The position numbers and the translations under genes are program-made. Below, piece by piece: positions 8,035 through 16,488 of a stretch of 64,000 nucleotides of DNA. A model generated the notes under the pieces. The model had not been told where the DNA came from, searched no databases, and saw only the letters and a list, made by a program, of their open reading frames with translations. Positions within the stretch are counted from its first letter, which is position 1. The number at the start of each line of letters is the position of its first letter. The DNA comes from Acinetobacter colistiniresistens (GTDB lineage Bacteria > Pseudomonadota > Gammaproteobacteria > Pseudomonadales > Moraxellaceae), in the NCBI RefSeq assembly GCF_000413935.1, contig NZ_KE340379.1, forward strand, positions 326,158 through 390,157, in the 5' to 3' direction.

Positions 8035-9342
8035 ATGAAACGGTCTAAAATTGCATTAGCAATAACATTCTCTATTTCGGCTTTATTTTTAACAGCATGT
8101 AATGACAATGATGATAATTATACTGGGGTAGATTCGGATAAAACTTATCTGTCTGAAACAACTTATTCCAAGGATAAGGTCGATAATGCTGCATCGATCA
8201 AGATCATGACTTATAACATGGTGAATGTTCAAGGTCGTACTGCCAAAGCCACTGCCTTGGTGATGTTCCCTAAAATTGCCCAGCCGACGGATGGTTACCG
8301 AGTTGTTGTTTGGGAGCACGGTACAGTTGGTGTAGGGGATAGTTGTGCACCAAGTAATAATACTGTGAACCCGCGTTTTAAAATCCTTGCTGATACCCTA
8401 TTAGCAGCGGGTTATGTGGTGATTGCACCAGATTATGAGGGCTTAGGTACACCTGGAATTCATCCTTATCTCAATTTAGGCAGTGAAGCGAAGTCTGCGA
8501 TTGCGGCGGTCAAAGCAGCAAAGGATTACTATGGCGCAAAGTTAAACGGGCAATGGATGTCAATTGGTCAATCTCAAGGTGGCCATGCTTCACTAGGTAC
8601 AGCCGAATTTGCAAATAATGATGCAAATTATAAAGGGGCTGTTGCTGGTGCACCTGCTTCTAGTCTTGGCTATATCATTTCTGTTGTTGCTCCTCAGGCG
8701 ATTGCAAATATCCTTCAACAGGAACAAGCAGGCCTTGCACCAGTAGGTACTGCTGTTGAAGTCTATGCTGAGCTACTTGCTTATGCGGCTTATACCACGG
8801 TGGGTATTACCGCGTATGATCCTAAATTCAATTATCGGGAAATTTTCCAAGAACGTTCTCGCTCAATTGCTGAGTTTGCGGAAGGTACGACGGGTGAAAA
8901 TGGTGTATGTTTAGACGATTTACATAATAAGTTCGCAGCTGATATTCGTGACTTTATCAGTAAGGACACCACGAAAACTGTTTTGGATTATCCTGGTTTA
9001 GCGGGTAACTTCCAAGAAAATCCAACTGTGAAAAAATTCCTAACAGACAATCAACCGGCCACCAAGAAAATAAACAGTCCAGTAATGATTATTCAAGGTA
9101 CATTAGATATGGCAGTGCCTTATCCAGTGACGGATTCATTGCAAAAAGGATTAACGGCTTTAGGTACCAAAGTAACTTTCTTGCCAGTAGTGGGAGCAAG
9201 CCATACTCAGGCCATTGTGTGTAAAAATGCGAATGCTGTAGACTTCATCCAAACCAATATGTCGGCAGGTACAGGAATTGTACTGACTGATGCTCAGAAA
9301 GATGCAAGTAAGAGCCCGCATTGTACGGGTGTTGGCTTATAG
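8035..9342 (+). CDS. lipoprotein alpha/beta hydrolase (secreted lipase/esterase-like)
   Basis: A 435-residue protein with a lipoprotein signal peptide (MKRSKIALAI... LTAC, acylated Cys22) and an Asp-rich linker, so it is exported and lipid-anchored. The catalytic nucleophile is Ser180 in GQSQGG, which fits G-x-S-x-G. Candidate Asp and His are in GTLDMAVP and GASHTQAIVC in the last quarter. The oxyanion segment WEHGTVG and the APDYEGLG block resemble secretory lipases (LIP family) and related peptidase/esterase folds. ATG at 8035 is preceded by AAGGA. Substrate is unknown; ester or lipid hydrolysis is the family-level inference. It is a single gene between terminators. Confidence 0.8.
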   Translation: MKRSKIALAITFSISALFLTACNDNDDNYTGVDSDKTYLSETTYSKDKVDNAASIKIMTYNMVNVQGRTAKATALVMFPKIAQPTDGYRVVVWEHGTVGVGDSCAPSNNTVNPRFKILADTLLAAGYVVIAPDYEGLGTPGIHPYLNLGSEAKSAIAAVKAAKDYYGAKLNGQWMSIGQSQGGHASLGTAEFANNDANYKGAVAGAPASSLGYIISVVAPQAIANILQQEQAGLAPVGTAVEVYAELLAYAAYTTVGITAYDPKFNYREIFQERSRSIAEFAEGTTGENGVCLDDLHNKFAADIRDFISKDTTKTVLDYPGLAGNFQENPTVKKFLTDNQPATKKINSPVMIIQGTLDMAVPYPVTDSLQKGLTALGTKVTFLPVVGASHTQAIVCKNANAVDFIQTNMSAGTGIVLTDAQKDASKSPHCTGVGL

Positions 9343-9364
9343 GTCTGCATGGTTTTGATCTCTT

Positions 9365-9396
9365 AAAAAGAGCCTCTTTATAGAGGCTCTTTTTTG
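9365..9396 (+). terminator. intrinsic terminator
   Basis: AAAGAGCCTCT/AGAGGCTCTTT stem with a TATA-type loop and T-run, after the lipoprotein hydrolase. Confidence 0.85.
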
Positions 9397-9446
9397 TTAT
9401 ATTGTTACGCATCTTGAAATTGATGTCGTTTGAGTTGGAAACAGCT

Positions 9447-9653
9447 ATGAGCCAGCAACCTGTTGAAAAAAGATCTGTTCCTTGGTTATTGATGGGGTTG
9501 GGATTATTGATTCCAATTTTTATTGTGGGGATGGCTTTTCTTGCGGCAAGAAGTGATGCACAAACCAAGAAAAAATATGATCAGCAACATGCTGAAATCG
9601 CAAAAAAGTTTGAACAACAAAAACAAACTGAACCAACCACTCAGGCTGAATAA
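9447..9653 (+). CDS. small single-span membrane protein (68 aa), unrecognised
   Basis: The open frame begins at 9402, but the ATG at 9447 has GGAA seven bases upstream and gives a sensible protein: polar MSQQPVEKRS, one hydrophobic span (about residues 11-30, WLLMGLGLLIPIFIVGMAFL), then a charged Lys/Gln-rich tail likely to be helical. By the positive-inside rule the orientation is unclear. No enzymatic motif is visible and I do not recognise the family. It follows a terminator and is followed by a convergent gene. Confidence 0.65.
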   Translation: MSQQPVEKRSVPWLLMGLGLLIPIFIVGMAFLAARSDAQTKKKYDQQHAEIAKKFEQQKQTEPTTQAE

Positions 9654-9672
9654 TTCCTCTGAGGGCGATTTA

Positions 9673-10113
9673 TTATCGAATATCCATCTGTAACTGTTTT
9701 ACAGATGGAATTTGTGTATAGCGCTGTACCAAATAGCCTGCTTCTTGCAGCATCTGATCGCGTTTTTTATCTTCTAACTCCTTTCCGATATGGCTTGGGT
9801 CATCTAACTCAATAATCGCCAGCACATTCATTTCCTGATCCAAAACCACAAAGTCAGTTACTTTACGATTAAATTTACTACGGATCTTATAATGATCACT
9901 GGTAATCAACGCACTAAAGGCAACTTGTGCAAGTACATAGTGCTGTGGAAAGGCTTGTTGTAACCGGATAAACATTCGGGATTCGAATGAAGTAATGACA
10001 GGACGGGCAAAGAACTTTTGTTTTGGAAAAAAAGGGCGTAGGCAGCTAAACAGCAGTAAAGCTGTACTAATGAAGCCTATGGTAAGAAAGAGAAGATGGT
10101 TTGATTGAAACAT
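9673..10113 (-). CDS. DUF2726-like protein with N-terminal membrane segment
   Basis: From the ATG at 10113 the protein is 146 residues: a hydrophobic segment (NHLLFLTIGFISTALLLFSC), then a domain running ITSFESRMFIRLQQAFP ... KVTDFVVLDQEMNVLAIIELDD ... KKRDQMLQEAGY. That order (acidic FVV/ELDD strand followed by K-x-x-R-D) is the layout of DUF2726, which resembles restriction-endonuclease-like folds. Actual nuclease activity is not established. The frame extends to a TTG at 10149 that overlaps the tRNA terminator, so the ATG is preferred. The tRNA-Asn gene lies upstream. Confidence 0.7.
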   Translation of the reverse strand: MFQSNHLLFLTIGFISTALLLFSCLRPFFPKQKFFARPVITSFESRMFIRLQQAFPQHYVLAQVAFSALITSDHYKIRSKFNRKVTDFVVLDQEMNVLAIIELDDPSHIGKELEDKKRDQMLQEAGYLVQRYTQIPSVKQLQMDIR

Positions 10114-10133
10114 ATGCTTATCAAAGGGCGAAT

Positions 10134-10164
10134 AAAAAAACCCACTCAATAAGAGTGGGTTTTT
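10134..10164 (-). terminator. terminator of tRNA-Asn copy 1
   Basis: ACCCACTC/GAGTGGGT stem with T-run on the minus strand, just downstream of the tRNA 3' end. Confidence 0.8.
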
Positions 10165-10171
10165 AGAATCT

Positions 10172-10247
10172 TGGCTCTCCCACCTGGGCTCGAACCAGGG
10201 ACCTGCGGATTAACAGTCCGTCGCTCTACCGACTGAGCTATGGGAGA
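10172..10247 (-). tRNA. tRNA-Asn (GTT), copy 1
   Basis: A 76-nt cloverleaf on the minus strand: acceptor TCTCCCA/TGGGAGA, D-arm AGCTCAGTCGGTAGAGC, anticodon GTT in CTGTTAA, T-arm GGTTCGAGCC, encoded CCA. It is identical to copy 2, 650 bp away. Confidence 0.97.
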
Positions 10248-10332
10248 ATCTGGAGCGAATTTTAGGGGGTAAATGAAAGTCCGTCAAGTAAAATGAGTAT
10301 AAATAATAATCGCTTAACTAAAATATTAGGTA

Positions 10333-10641
10333 TTAACGTGCAACTTGGTTACATTGCGCCAATTCAGGCGATTGGGCATTCCAGCTTGCACCTGCCGAGT
10401 TTTTATAATAACTAATCTTACCGATACGTAATACTAGGCTTTGACAGGAGTCTAGGGAGAGGGAGTTGCCCCAAGGACCAGACATGCTACATACACTACC
10501 ATTACATTTCCAGACGACATTGGGTCCATTTTCAATGGGCACCGTCACGGTACCTTTATAAGAGGAACCTGCATACCAAGTGGTTTGGGCGGCCATTGCT
10601 GGACTGCATAGGAATATTAAACAGAATAGAAGCTTTTTCAT
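10333..10641 (-). CDS. small exported Cys-containing protein (102 aa) between tRNA-Asn copies
   Basis: It begins with a clear Sec signal peptide (MKKLLFCLIFLCSPAMA, cut after AMA). The mature 85 residues are rich in Gly, Ser and Asn and contain four Cys (in WKCNGSVC, DSCQ and AQCNQ) that could form two disulfides. The mix of short beta-like strands and aromatic positions (TTWYAGSSYKGTV) suggests a small periplasmic or secreted beta protein. I do not recognise the family. It lies between two identical tRNA-Asn genes, on the same strand. Confidence 0.7.
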   Translation of the reverse strand: MKKLLFCLIFLCSPAMAAQTTWYAGSSYKGTVTVPIENGPNVVWKCNGSVCSMSGPWGNSLSLDSCQSLVLRIGKISYYKNSAGASWNAQSPELAQCNQVAR

Positions 10642-10782
10642 TATGTGTTTTCCTTAACATTATCGTTAAGTTTTATTTTATAGTTAAAATAAGAGGGGAG
10701 GTTGAAATTTAAACGATACTCAACATGAAACGAACAGAATAATCGTAATTGTTGTTATAAACATATTTTATGCGGTTCAAAT

Positions 10783-10815
10783 AAAAAAGCCTAGATCAAT
10801 GATCTAGGCTTTTTA
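10783..10815 (-). terminator. terminator of tRNA-Asn copy 2
   Basis: AAGCCTAGATC/GATCTAGGCTT perfect stem with AAT loop; T-run on the minus strand. Confidence 0.85.
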
Positions 10816-10821
10816 GAATCT

Positions 10822-10897
10822 TGGCTCTCCCACCTGGGCTCGAACCAGGGACCTGCGGATTAACAGTCCGTCGCTCTACCGACTGAGCTATGGGAGA
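10822..10897 (-). tRNA. tRNA-Asn (GTT), copy 2
   Basis: The same 76-nt sequence as copy 1, with anticodon GTT and encoded CCA. A few flanking bases on each side (TTTTTAGAATC before, ATCTG after) are also shared, so the duplicated unit is about 90-95 bp. A terminator lies between it and the exported-protein gene. Confidence 0.97.
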
Positions 10898-11133
10898 ATC
10901 TGAGTGCCATTATAGGCAGCTTTTAAAATTGGTCAAGATAAAAATGTCATGTTTCCTTCATTTTTGCATCGTATGCTTTTTATTTGCACAATTACGATAA
11001 AGTAGGAAAAATAACTTGAACTTTGAACAGGCTATTGCTAGATTCGAATTAGAAAGAACGTTTAGATATTCATCTAAACAGTGTGGATTTAACCCTACTT
11101 GCCAGCACTAAAATGGCTAAACTGGAGGTCGAA

Positions 11134-11565
11134 ATGACTATTCTAAATATTCAGTCTATTTTTTCAAATTTTGCTTTTTATCAACAACACTATCTCGAAA
11201 TTATTCAAGATCCTGTGCAGTATTACACGCTTGTTGAACATGCTTTGCTCAATACCTTTCCATTTAAACAGCAGGCCTTGTATTTGGGCGATTTGTTGCA
11301 ATTATGGTTTGGCAATAAATGGAAAATTCAAACAGCTAAAGACCTCTTGATACAAAAGAGTGCTGCTAATATTGATGAACAAACACCTTTGTATTTGTTT
11401 CAGTTAGGTGGAGAGCTTTTTCTAGGCGCGAATACTGCGCTTGCTTGGTCTGTGGCAGAACAGAAGATTGTCTCAGTACAAGTAAAAAGCATTTGGCAAT
11501 ATGCAGTATTTAGCCATTTATGTATTCGACCAAAAAAGTTTCATGTGAATAAAGCAATTGCATAG
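11134..11565 (+). CDS. unrecognised soluble protein (143 aa)
   Basis: The ATG at 11134 has a near-perfect ribosome binding site (GGAGG, five bases upstream) and is preferred over in-frame starts at 11083 and 11113. The product (MTILNIQSIFSNF...) is rich in aromatic and Gln residues, has no membrane span, signal peptide or catalytic motif I can name, and ends with a basic segment (IRPKKFHVNKA). Codon use is like the neighbours. A 31-codon reading frame with its own AGGA ends just upstream. Confidence 0.65.
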   Translation: MTILNIQSIFSNFAFYQQHYLEIIQDPVQYYTLVEHALLNTFPFKQQALYLGDLLQLWFGNKWKIQTAKDLLIQKSAANIDEQTPLYLFQLGGELFLGANTALAWSVAEQKIVSVQVKSIWQYAVFSHLCIRPKKFHVNKAIA

Positions 11566-11605
11566 GGCTATGGTGAAATAGCCCATATTTACCCTTTAGA
11601 CCTAT

Positions 11606-12043
11606 TTATGGGCGAATGATCATGCAGGTTGCGGTTGCATGGGCATAAAGCTTGCCATCTGCATCGACAATCTTGCCTTCAGAGATGCCTAAATTTTTAC
11701 TGATATTAATGATGTTGCCTGTTGCAATTAACTTTTGATTTTTAGGGATAGGTCGGCACATTTTAATATTCAGGTCGATGGTCCCATAACCAACGCCTGC
11801 TTCTAAAAGTGTATGAACTGCACAACCTGTTACTGAGTCGAGTACTGTTGCAGCAAAACCGCCATGTACCCCCCCGAGAGGGTTGAGGTGACGTTGATCT
11901 GCTTGTACCTCAAATTTGATATAACCCTCAGCAACTTCAACAGGTTGCATAGGAATCGTTTCACTAATACTGGCCGGTGGAATTTGCCCTGCACACATTG
12001 CGGTTAGAAATTCTAGTCCGTTCATTTCTTTTGGGTGTTTCAT
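11606..12043 (-). CDS. PaaI-type hotdog thioesterase
   Basis: A 145-residue single-domain hotdog protein. The central signature HLNPLGGVHGGFAATVLDS carries the HGG turn and the acidic residue at the end of the long helix used by PaaI/YbgC-like acyl-CoA thioesterases. It is followed by the usual strands (GTIDLNIKMCRPIP, GNIINISKNLG, ATATCMI). It should hydrolyse an acyl-CoA or aryl-CoA thioester in the cytoplasm; the substrate is not indicated by context, since neighbours are unrelated and transcribed separately. Confidence 0.85.
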   Translation of the reverse strand: MKHPKEMNGLEFLTAMCAGQIPPASISETIPMQPVEVAEGYIKFEVQADQRHLNPLGGVHGGFAATVLDSVTGCAVHTLLEAGVGYGTIDLNIKMCRPIPKNQKLIATGNIINISKNLGISEGKIVDADGKLYAHATATCMIIRP

Positions 12044-12225
12044 CTTTTTTTCCTAAATAGTTCTAAAAAGGAACTTATGAATAACGTAGTCTTTCCACTC
12101 AAGTCTGTCAATACAGTTCATCGCTGAAGAGTAAGTTTTACAAATTATTGATTGCGCCATGTTTGCTTTGTTTTATGCTAACGATAATTCATCAATAACA
12201 ATTTTGAATAACAGGTAGATTTATA

Positions 12226-12645
12226 ATGAAAGGACAGTGTGTTTGTGGCGAAACCACATTTGAAGTTGAATTAAGCAATCATGATGTACATGCTTGCCAC
12301 TGCTCAATCTGTCGTCGACAGACCAGTGGTGTGATTATGACCATTGATGTGAAACAGGGCAGTTTAAATTTTTTAAAACAAAACCATCTTTCTGTTTATA
12401 ATTCATCGGCTTGGGGGGAGCGAGGTTTCTGTAATGCTTGTGGCACCAATTTATTTTGGCGGACTAAAGATCAGAATTATTGCAATATCAACGCCTTTGC
12501 ATTGAATGATTCACCGCAAGATTTGAATCTTGATCTGGAAATCTATATTGACTGCAAACCTGAGTTTTATGCTTTTCAAAATTCGACCAAGAAAATGACT
12601 GAAGCTGAAGTGGTCGCGCTCTTTAGTGGTGAATCTGCTGAGTAA
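12226..12645 (+). CDS. GFA / CENP-V-domain zinc protein
   Basis: A 139-residue protein with the cysteine layout of the glutathione-dependent formaldehyde-activating (GFA) family: GQCVCGET near the N-terminus, ACHCSICRRQTSG, and GFCNACGTNLFW. These bind one or two zinc ions. Members are called S-(hydroxymethyl)glutathione synthases, but most, including short ones like this, have unknown substrates. ATG at 12226. It stands alone with a terminator shared with convergent aspC. Confidence 0.85.
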   Translation: MKGQCVCGETTFEVELSNHDVHACHCSICRRQTSGVIMTIDVKQGSLNFLKQNHLSVYNSSAWGERGFCNACGTNLFWRTKDQNYCNINAFALNDSPQDLNLDLEIYIDCKPEFYAFQNSTKKMTEAEVVALFSGESAE

Positions 12646-12668
12646 GATTCCGACTTTATATTAGACAT

Positions 12669-12702
12669 AAAAAAGAAGCTTCATAGAGAAGCTTCTTTTT
12701 TT
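12669..12702. terminator. bidirectional terminator between GFA protein and aspC
   Basis: AGAAGCTTC/GAAGCTTCT stem with A-run before and T-run after. Confidence 0.8.
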
Positions 12703-12715
12703 ATTGCGGCAAAAA

Positions 12716-13951
12716 TTATTTTGCAGCTTTTTCTGCTGCAATCGACGCAATGGCGGCATCAACGCCTTCAATTGAATCAGCTGCTTTTTTGATACGTGCT
12801 AAAGCATCAACTAAAACTTCGTCAGCAGTTGCATAAGAGATACGCATAAATCCACCTAAACCAAACGCATCACCCGGAACAACAGCAACACCAGTTTCTT
12901 CCAGTAACCATTCAGAGAATTCTGTGCAAGATTTTAAACCTTTGGCACGAATTAACGGGCGAATGTTTGCATAAGCATAGAACGCCCCATCAGCAGGTAA
13001 GCAAGAGATACCTTTGATGTCATTTAAGCCATTCACAACTAGATCATGACGGCGTTTGAACGCTTCAATCATTGGTTGTAAAACGTCTTGTGGACCATTC
13101 AATGCCGCTTCAGCCGCAACTTGTGAAATTGAAGTTGGGTTTGAAGTGGATTGAGACTGGATTTTTTTCATGGCGCCAATGATTTTTGCAGGGCCTGCTG
13201 CGTAACCAATACGCCAGCCTGTCATGGCATAGGCTTTAGAAACACCATTTAACACGATAGTACGGTCATATAAGTCTGGTGCAACTGTCGCGATGTTGTA
13301 GAACTCATCTTCCCAACGGATTGGTTCATACATGTCATCTGATGCAACAAAAACTTGCGGGTGACGACGTAACACTTCAGCCAAAGCTTCTAATTCAGCT
13401 TTGGTATAAATCATACCTGTTGGGTTAGACGGGCTGTTCAATACCACTAAACGTGTGTTTGGGGTAATTGCCGCTTCTAATTGTTCAGGTGTAATTTTGA
13501 AGCGTTGTTCTTCGCCACATTTCACGATGACTGGTGTACCTTCAGCGATGATCACCATATCTGGATAACTTACCCAGAATGGCGCAGGGATGATCACTTC
13601 ATCACCTTTGTTTAACAAAGCAAGCGCTAAGTTAAAGAAGCTTTGTTTACCACCGCAAGACACCAAAATTTGGTTGGCTTGATAATCTAAATTATTATCG
13701 CGTTTGAGTTTCGCAATAATTGCTTTTTTTAAGCTTGGAGTGCCGTCTACCGCTGTATATTTGGTAAAGCCCTTATTAATTGCTTCAATTGCAGCATCTT
13801 TGATGTGTTGAGGGGTATCGAAGTCTGGTTCGCCTGCACCTAAACCAATTACGTTTTTACCCGCAGCTTTAAGCTCAGCAGCTTTGTTGGTGACTGCAAG
13901 TGTAGGGGACGGTTTGATAGCATTGACACGATCAGAGAGACGTACGTCCAC
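12716..13951 (-). CDS. aspC: aspartate aminotransferase (class I, fold type I)
   Basis: A PLP enzyme of 411 residues that interconverts aspartate/2-oxoglutarate and oxaloacetate/glutamate. The Schiff-base lysine is Lys239 in GVSKAYAMTGWRIGY. Asn176 in NSPSNPTG and Asp206/Tyr208 in SDDMYEP contact the cofactor, and the C-terminal MRISYA carries the Arg that binds the substrate carboxylate. Sequence style (GAGEPDFDTPQHI) is that of the I-gamma AspB group rather than E. coli AspC. The Ala/Lys-rich C-terminal tail is slightly longer than usual. Monocistronic. Confidence 0.93.
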   Translation of the reverse strand: MDVRLSDRVNAIKPSPTLAVTNKAAELKAAGKNVIGLGAGEPDFDTPQHIKDAAIEAINKGFTKYTAVDGTPSLKKAIIAKLKRDNNLDYQANQILVSCGGKQSFFNLALALLNKGDEVIIPAPFWVSYPDMVIIAEGTPVIVKCGEEQRFKITPEQLEAAITPNTRLVVLNSPSNPTGMIYTKAELEALAEVLRRHPQVFVASDDMYEPIRWEDEFYNIATVAPDLYDRTIVLNGVSKAYAMTGWRIGYAAGPAKIIGAMKKIQSQSTSNPTSISQVAAEAALNGPQDVLQPMIEAFKRRHDLVVNGLNDIKGISCLPADGAFYAYANIRPLIRAKGLKSCTEFSEWLLEETGVAVVPGDAFGLGGFMRISYATADEVLVDALARIKKAADSIEGVDAAIASIAAEKAAK

Positions 13952-14165
13952 GGCATTATTCCTTCTTATGGGATTAAAAAATAAAAAGCAGCTTATCTTA
14001 GCTTAAATAGCCTTCTTTGTGGCTGAAACTTGCCTGAATCGCATAAAAAGTTACTAAATTTTAAGCTTTAAAATCATTCTGTTTTTTTACATATTTTATT
14101 TTTATCAAAAGCACAAAAATCTATTACAATATGCGGTTAGAAATCTAGATTTCGAGAGAATTTCA

Positions 14166-14345
14166 ATGACTACCCAACAACCTAAAGCCAAAAAGGCTTT
14201 GGTGAAATTGCCATTTCCTATGCCATCTGCTCAGGATGACTCTGAGGATGCCACCCATAATCAGGTTCGCCCAAAACCTGAGCAATATGCCGATCGCACG
14301 TGGATGCCGCCACGCGGTACACGTCGTTCGATGGGTAAGCGTTAA
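14166..14345 (+). CDS. 59-aa basic protein, unrecognised
   Basis: A short frame with GAGAG about seven bases before the ATG and its own terminator directly after the stop. The product starts MTTQQPKAKKALVKLPFPMP, has an acidic centre (DDSEDAT) and ends with a basic, Trp-containing tail (TWMPPRGTRRSMGKR). It has no membrane span. The composition suggests a disordered nucleic-acid- or ribosome-associated protein, which is inference only. A gene of this size is easily missed by length cut-offs. Confidence 0.7.
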   Translation: MTTQQPKAKKALVKLPFPMPSAQDDSEDATHNQVRPKPEQYADRTWMPPRGTRRSMGKR

Positions 14346-14376
14346 AAAAAAGCCAATCTGTTGATTGGCTTTTTTC
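14344..14376. terminator. bidirectional terminator
   Basis: AGCCAATC-TGTT-GATTGGCT with flanking A-run and T-run, between the 59-aa gene and the convergent gene at 14380. Confidence 0.88.
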
Positions 14377-14379
14377 TGC

Positions 14380-15177
14380 TCAATGCTGGCGGTTTAAAGG
14401 ATGCTGTATCTGTAACTCGCCGCGCCAAAGCTTGAGAAAATCATATTCATCAATGTCATACAATTCCATTAAGGCAATGATTACACTAACAAAGGTCATG
14501 GCACCTTCTTCATTGTTATGGAAATTAAAAATCTTGCCATTGAGCTTGCCTAAAATATCATTAATTTCATGTTCACGACCGCGGCCATAACGATCACGTG
14601 GATAGAGTTCTTCATTCAATACCACCAGCGCAATGGCTTTTTCCGCTGGGTTTAGATTGGTCTGATCCAGTGCTTCTTCGAAAGACTCATAGCCATGATC
14701 AAAATAGAAAATCACCTCATCCGAAATAAAGGCATGAACTGCATCAGCAGTTAAGTCTGGAAATTGGGAAACCGCATCCTCTTCGATATAAGGGCGAAAT
14801 GATTCGGGGAAAATCACATTGGAATGAATCCCTTTGAATAAAGGGGCAATTTCAGACACTTTATAACCTGCAATCCCACATCCTAGAGCTGTTAAGAAGT
14901 ATTTCGTTTTTGGATGACTTTTGGCGTAGATCTTAAAATCGTCTATGTAGTGCTCGATTTGGGATAGGGGCATTTGTTGTAGATGTTCATTTAGGGTTGG
15001 GATCGCGAATGTTTGCCCAGCCCAACCACGGCCAACACCTTTCACTGCTGCAAAATGTTGGGCTGCGACGCGTGCTGCGCCACTGTCATGGATACCTGCT
15101 AAGTTACTGCCAAAAACAAAAACAGTGTCCTCAGGAAGTTCGGTTATTATTGTTTCATCATGGTATTGGTAAGCCAT
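14380..15177 (-). CDS. A1S_2505-family-like protein (phage-associated type)
   Basis: The N-terminal 115 residues read VFVFGSNLAGIHDSGAARVA, GVGRGWAGQTFAIPT, LTALGCGIAGYKVSEIAPLF. This is a Gly-rich Rossmann/macro-like fold that is also found in phage genes and, as I recall, is called the A1S_2505 family after an A. baumannii protein. The C-terminal half (about 150 residues) is acidic and helical, with no motif I can name. Nucleotide or ADP-ribose binding is plausible from the fold pattern but unproven. There are no phage genes around it. Start ATG 15177 has only a weak ribosome binding site. Confidence 0.65.
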   Translation of the reverse strand: MAYQYHDETIITELPEDTVFVFGSNLAGIHDSGAARVAAQHFAAVKGVGRGWAGQTFAIPTLNEHLQQMPLSQIEHYIDDFKIYAKSHPKTKYFLTALGCGIAGYKVSEIAPLFKGIHSNVIFPESFRPYIEEDAVSQFPDLTADAVHAFISDEVIFYFDHGYESFEEALDQTNLNPAEKAIALVVLNEELYPRDRYGRGREHEINDILGKLNGKIFNFHNNEEGAMTFVSVIIALMELYDIDEYDFLKLWRGELQIQHPLNRQH

Positions 15178-15249
15178 ATTGTTATCATTGCAATAGAGTA
15201 TAAGTTCATGTTGCAGTGGAAATACAATTAGGTCAAGTAGAGAAAGACA

Positions 15250-16488
15250 TTATTCTTTACTCGACATATTGAGGTTTCGATTTTTGTAATTGTGCCTTGC
15301 TGAAATTAATTTTTGAGAAATTTTTGATTGTAAGGGGGTAAATAATTTATTTTGAATAAATAGACTTACAGGAATCAGAATAAATAAAAATAAAATTGCT
15401 GAGAAAGAATTTAAATTTTTAACTTCTTTTGCTAGGGGGATTATTTCTGATATGGTATCTGCGTTTATGAAACCAATAAACATTTTGTGTATAATAAAGT
15501 ATATATTTAATAGCGGCAGATGTAACATATAAATGGAGAGAGATGCTTTCCCTAATCGCTGAAATAAAGAGGCTAACTGAAAGTTTGATATGGATGTATT
15601 AATAAAAAAGCATATCAGTGCTAGTTGTGTAAATAAAAACAAACCATTATGGGAAACTAAGAACCATTTTTCTGGAGAAGATTTAACTAAAATGGCCATA
15701 ACTATAAAGCCAGATAAGCCAATTGCACCCAAAATGTATCTATATTTTTTTATTAAATTATTTTTATCTAAGTATATGAAATACAGTATTATTCCTGAGA
15801 TAAACTCTGGTAACCTAAGAAGAGGATTTCTATGAATAAAACCGATTGTATCTGAAGAAAAATGCTGGCTGAAAGTAAAAAGGATAGGAATGGTTAAATA
15901 GATGATCCAGGTGCAAATTAGGATTAAAAAATAGTTTTTATATATTGATATTTTTTTTACTGAAATCTTAAAAAATAAATAAAAGAAGAATAGAGCTGAA
16001 ATAGACCATGCTGCTCCATTTAGTGCTAAAAATCTAAAATCCCATGCCTGAATGAGAAAAATACTTTCTATTATATATGTGCTAAAGTCTCTTACGCTAA
16101 GATTTATTTTTTCATCTGAAATAATTCCTGGTAAGGTTTGTATCCCGAATTCCATAAAATTCGAGCTATTTTTTGATTGTGAAAAAATTATTATTAAAGT
16201 GAAAAATAAAGCAATGAGTAGTGTAAATATATGTATGGGATATAATGCAGATAGACGTTTAATTAAAAAATCTGTATTTGAAAATCTATTTTGAGTAATT
16301 TTAGTCTTATATACGTGGGTTAAGATAAAGCCGGAAAGTATAAAAAATAAACTTGTTCCATAAAATCCATTGTATTCTAGATTTTTAATGAAAGATTCAG
16401 TTAGTAATGGTTGAATATGATACATCACCATAATAATTGCTGTTATGAATCTTAATAAATCTAGTCCGATCAGTTTTTTCTGAAACAT
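15250..16488 (-). CDS. acyltransferase 3 family membrane protein (OafA/YrhL-like)
   Basis: A 412-residue membrane protein with about ten hydrophobic spans. The first carries the family signature LDLLRFITAIIMVMYH (Arg and His about ten residues apart), followed by GTSLFFILSGFILTH. The family moves acetyl or other acyl groups onto surface polysaccharides or exported molecules. The ATG at 16488 fits other members; an in-frame start at 16542 would add 18 residues. Base composition is clearly more AT-rich than the neighbours, and the upstream region even more so, which suggests horizontal acquisition. Adjacent genes give no hint of the acceptor. Confidence 0.85.
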   Translation of the reverse strand: MFQKKLIGLDLLRFITAIIMVMYHIQPLLTESFIKNLEYNGFYGTSLFFILSGFILTHVYKTKITQNRFSNTDFLIKRLSALYPIHIFTLLIALFFTLIIIFSQSKNSSNFMEFGIQTLPGIISDEKINLSVRDFSTYIIESIFLIQAWDFRFLALNGAAWSISALFFFYLFFKISVKKISIYKNYFLILICTWIIYLTIPILFTFSQHFSSDTIGFIHRNPLLRLPEFISGIILYFIYLDKNNLIKKYRYILGAIGLSGFIVMAILVKSSPEKWFLVSHNGLFLFTQLALICFFINTSISNFQLASLFQRLGKASLSIYMLHLPLLNIYFIIHKMFIGFINADTISEIIPLAKEVKNLNSFSAILFLFILIPVSLFIQNKLFTPLQSKISQKLISARHNYKNRNLNMSSKE

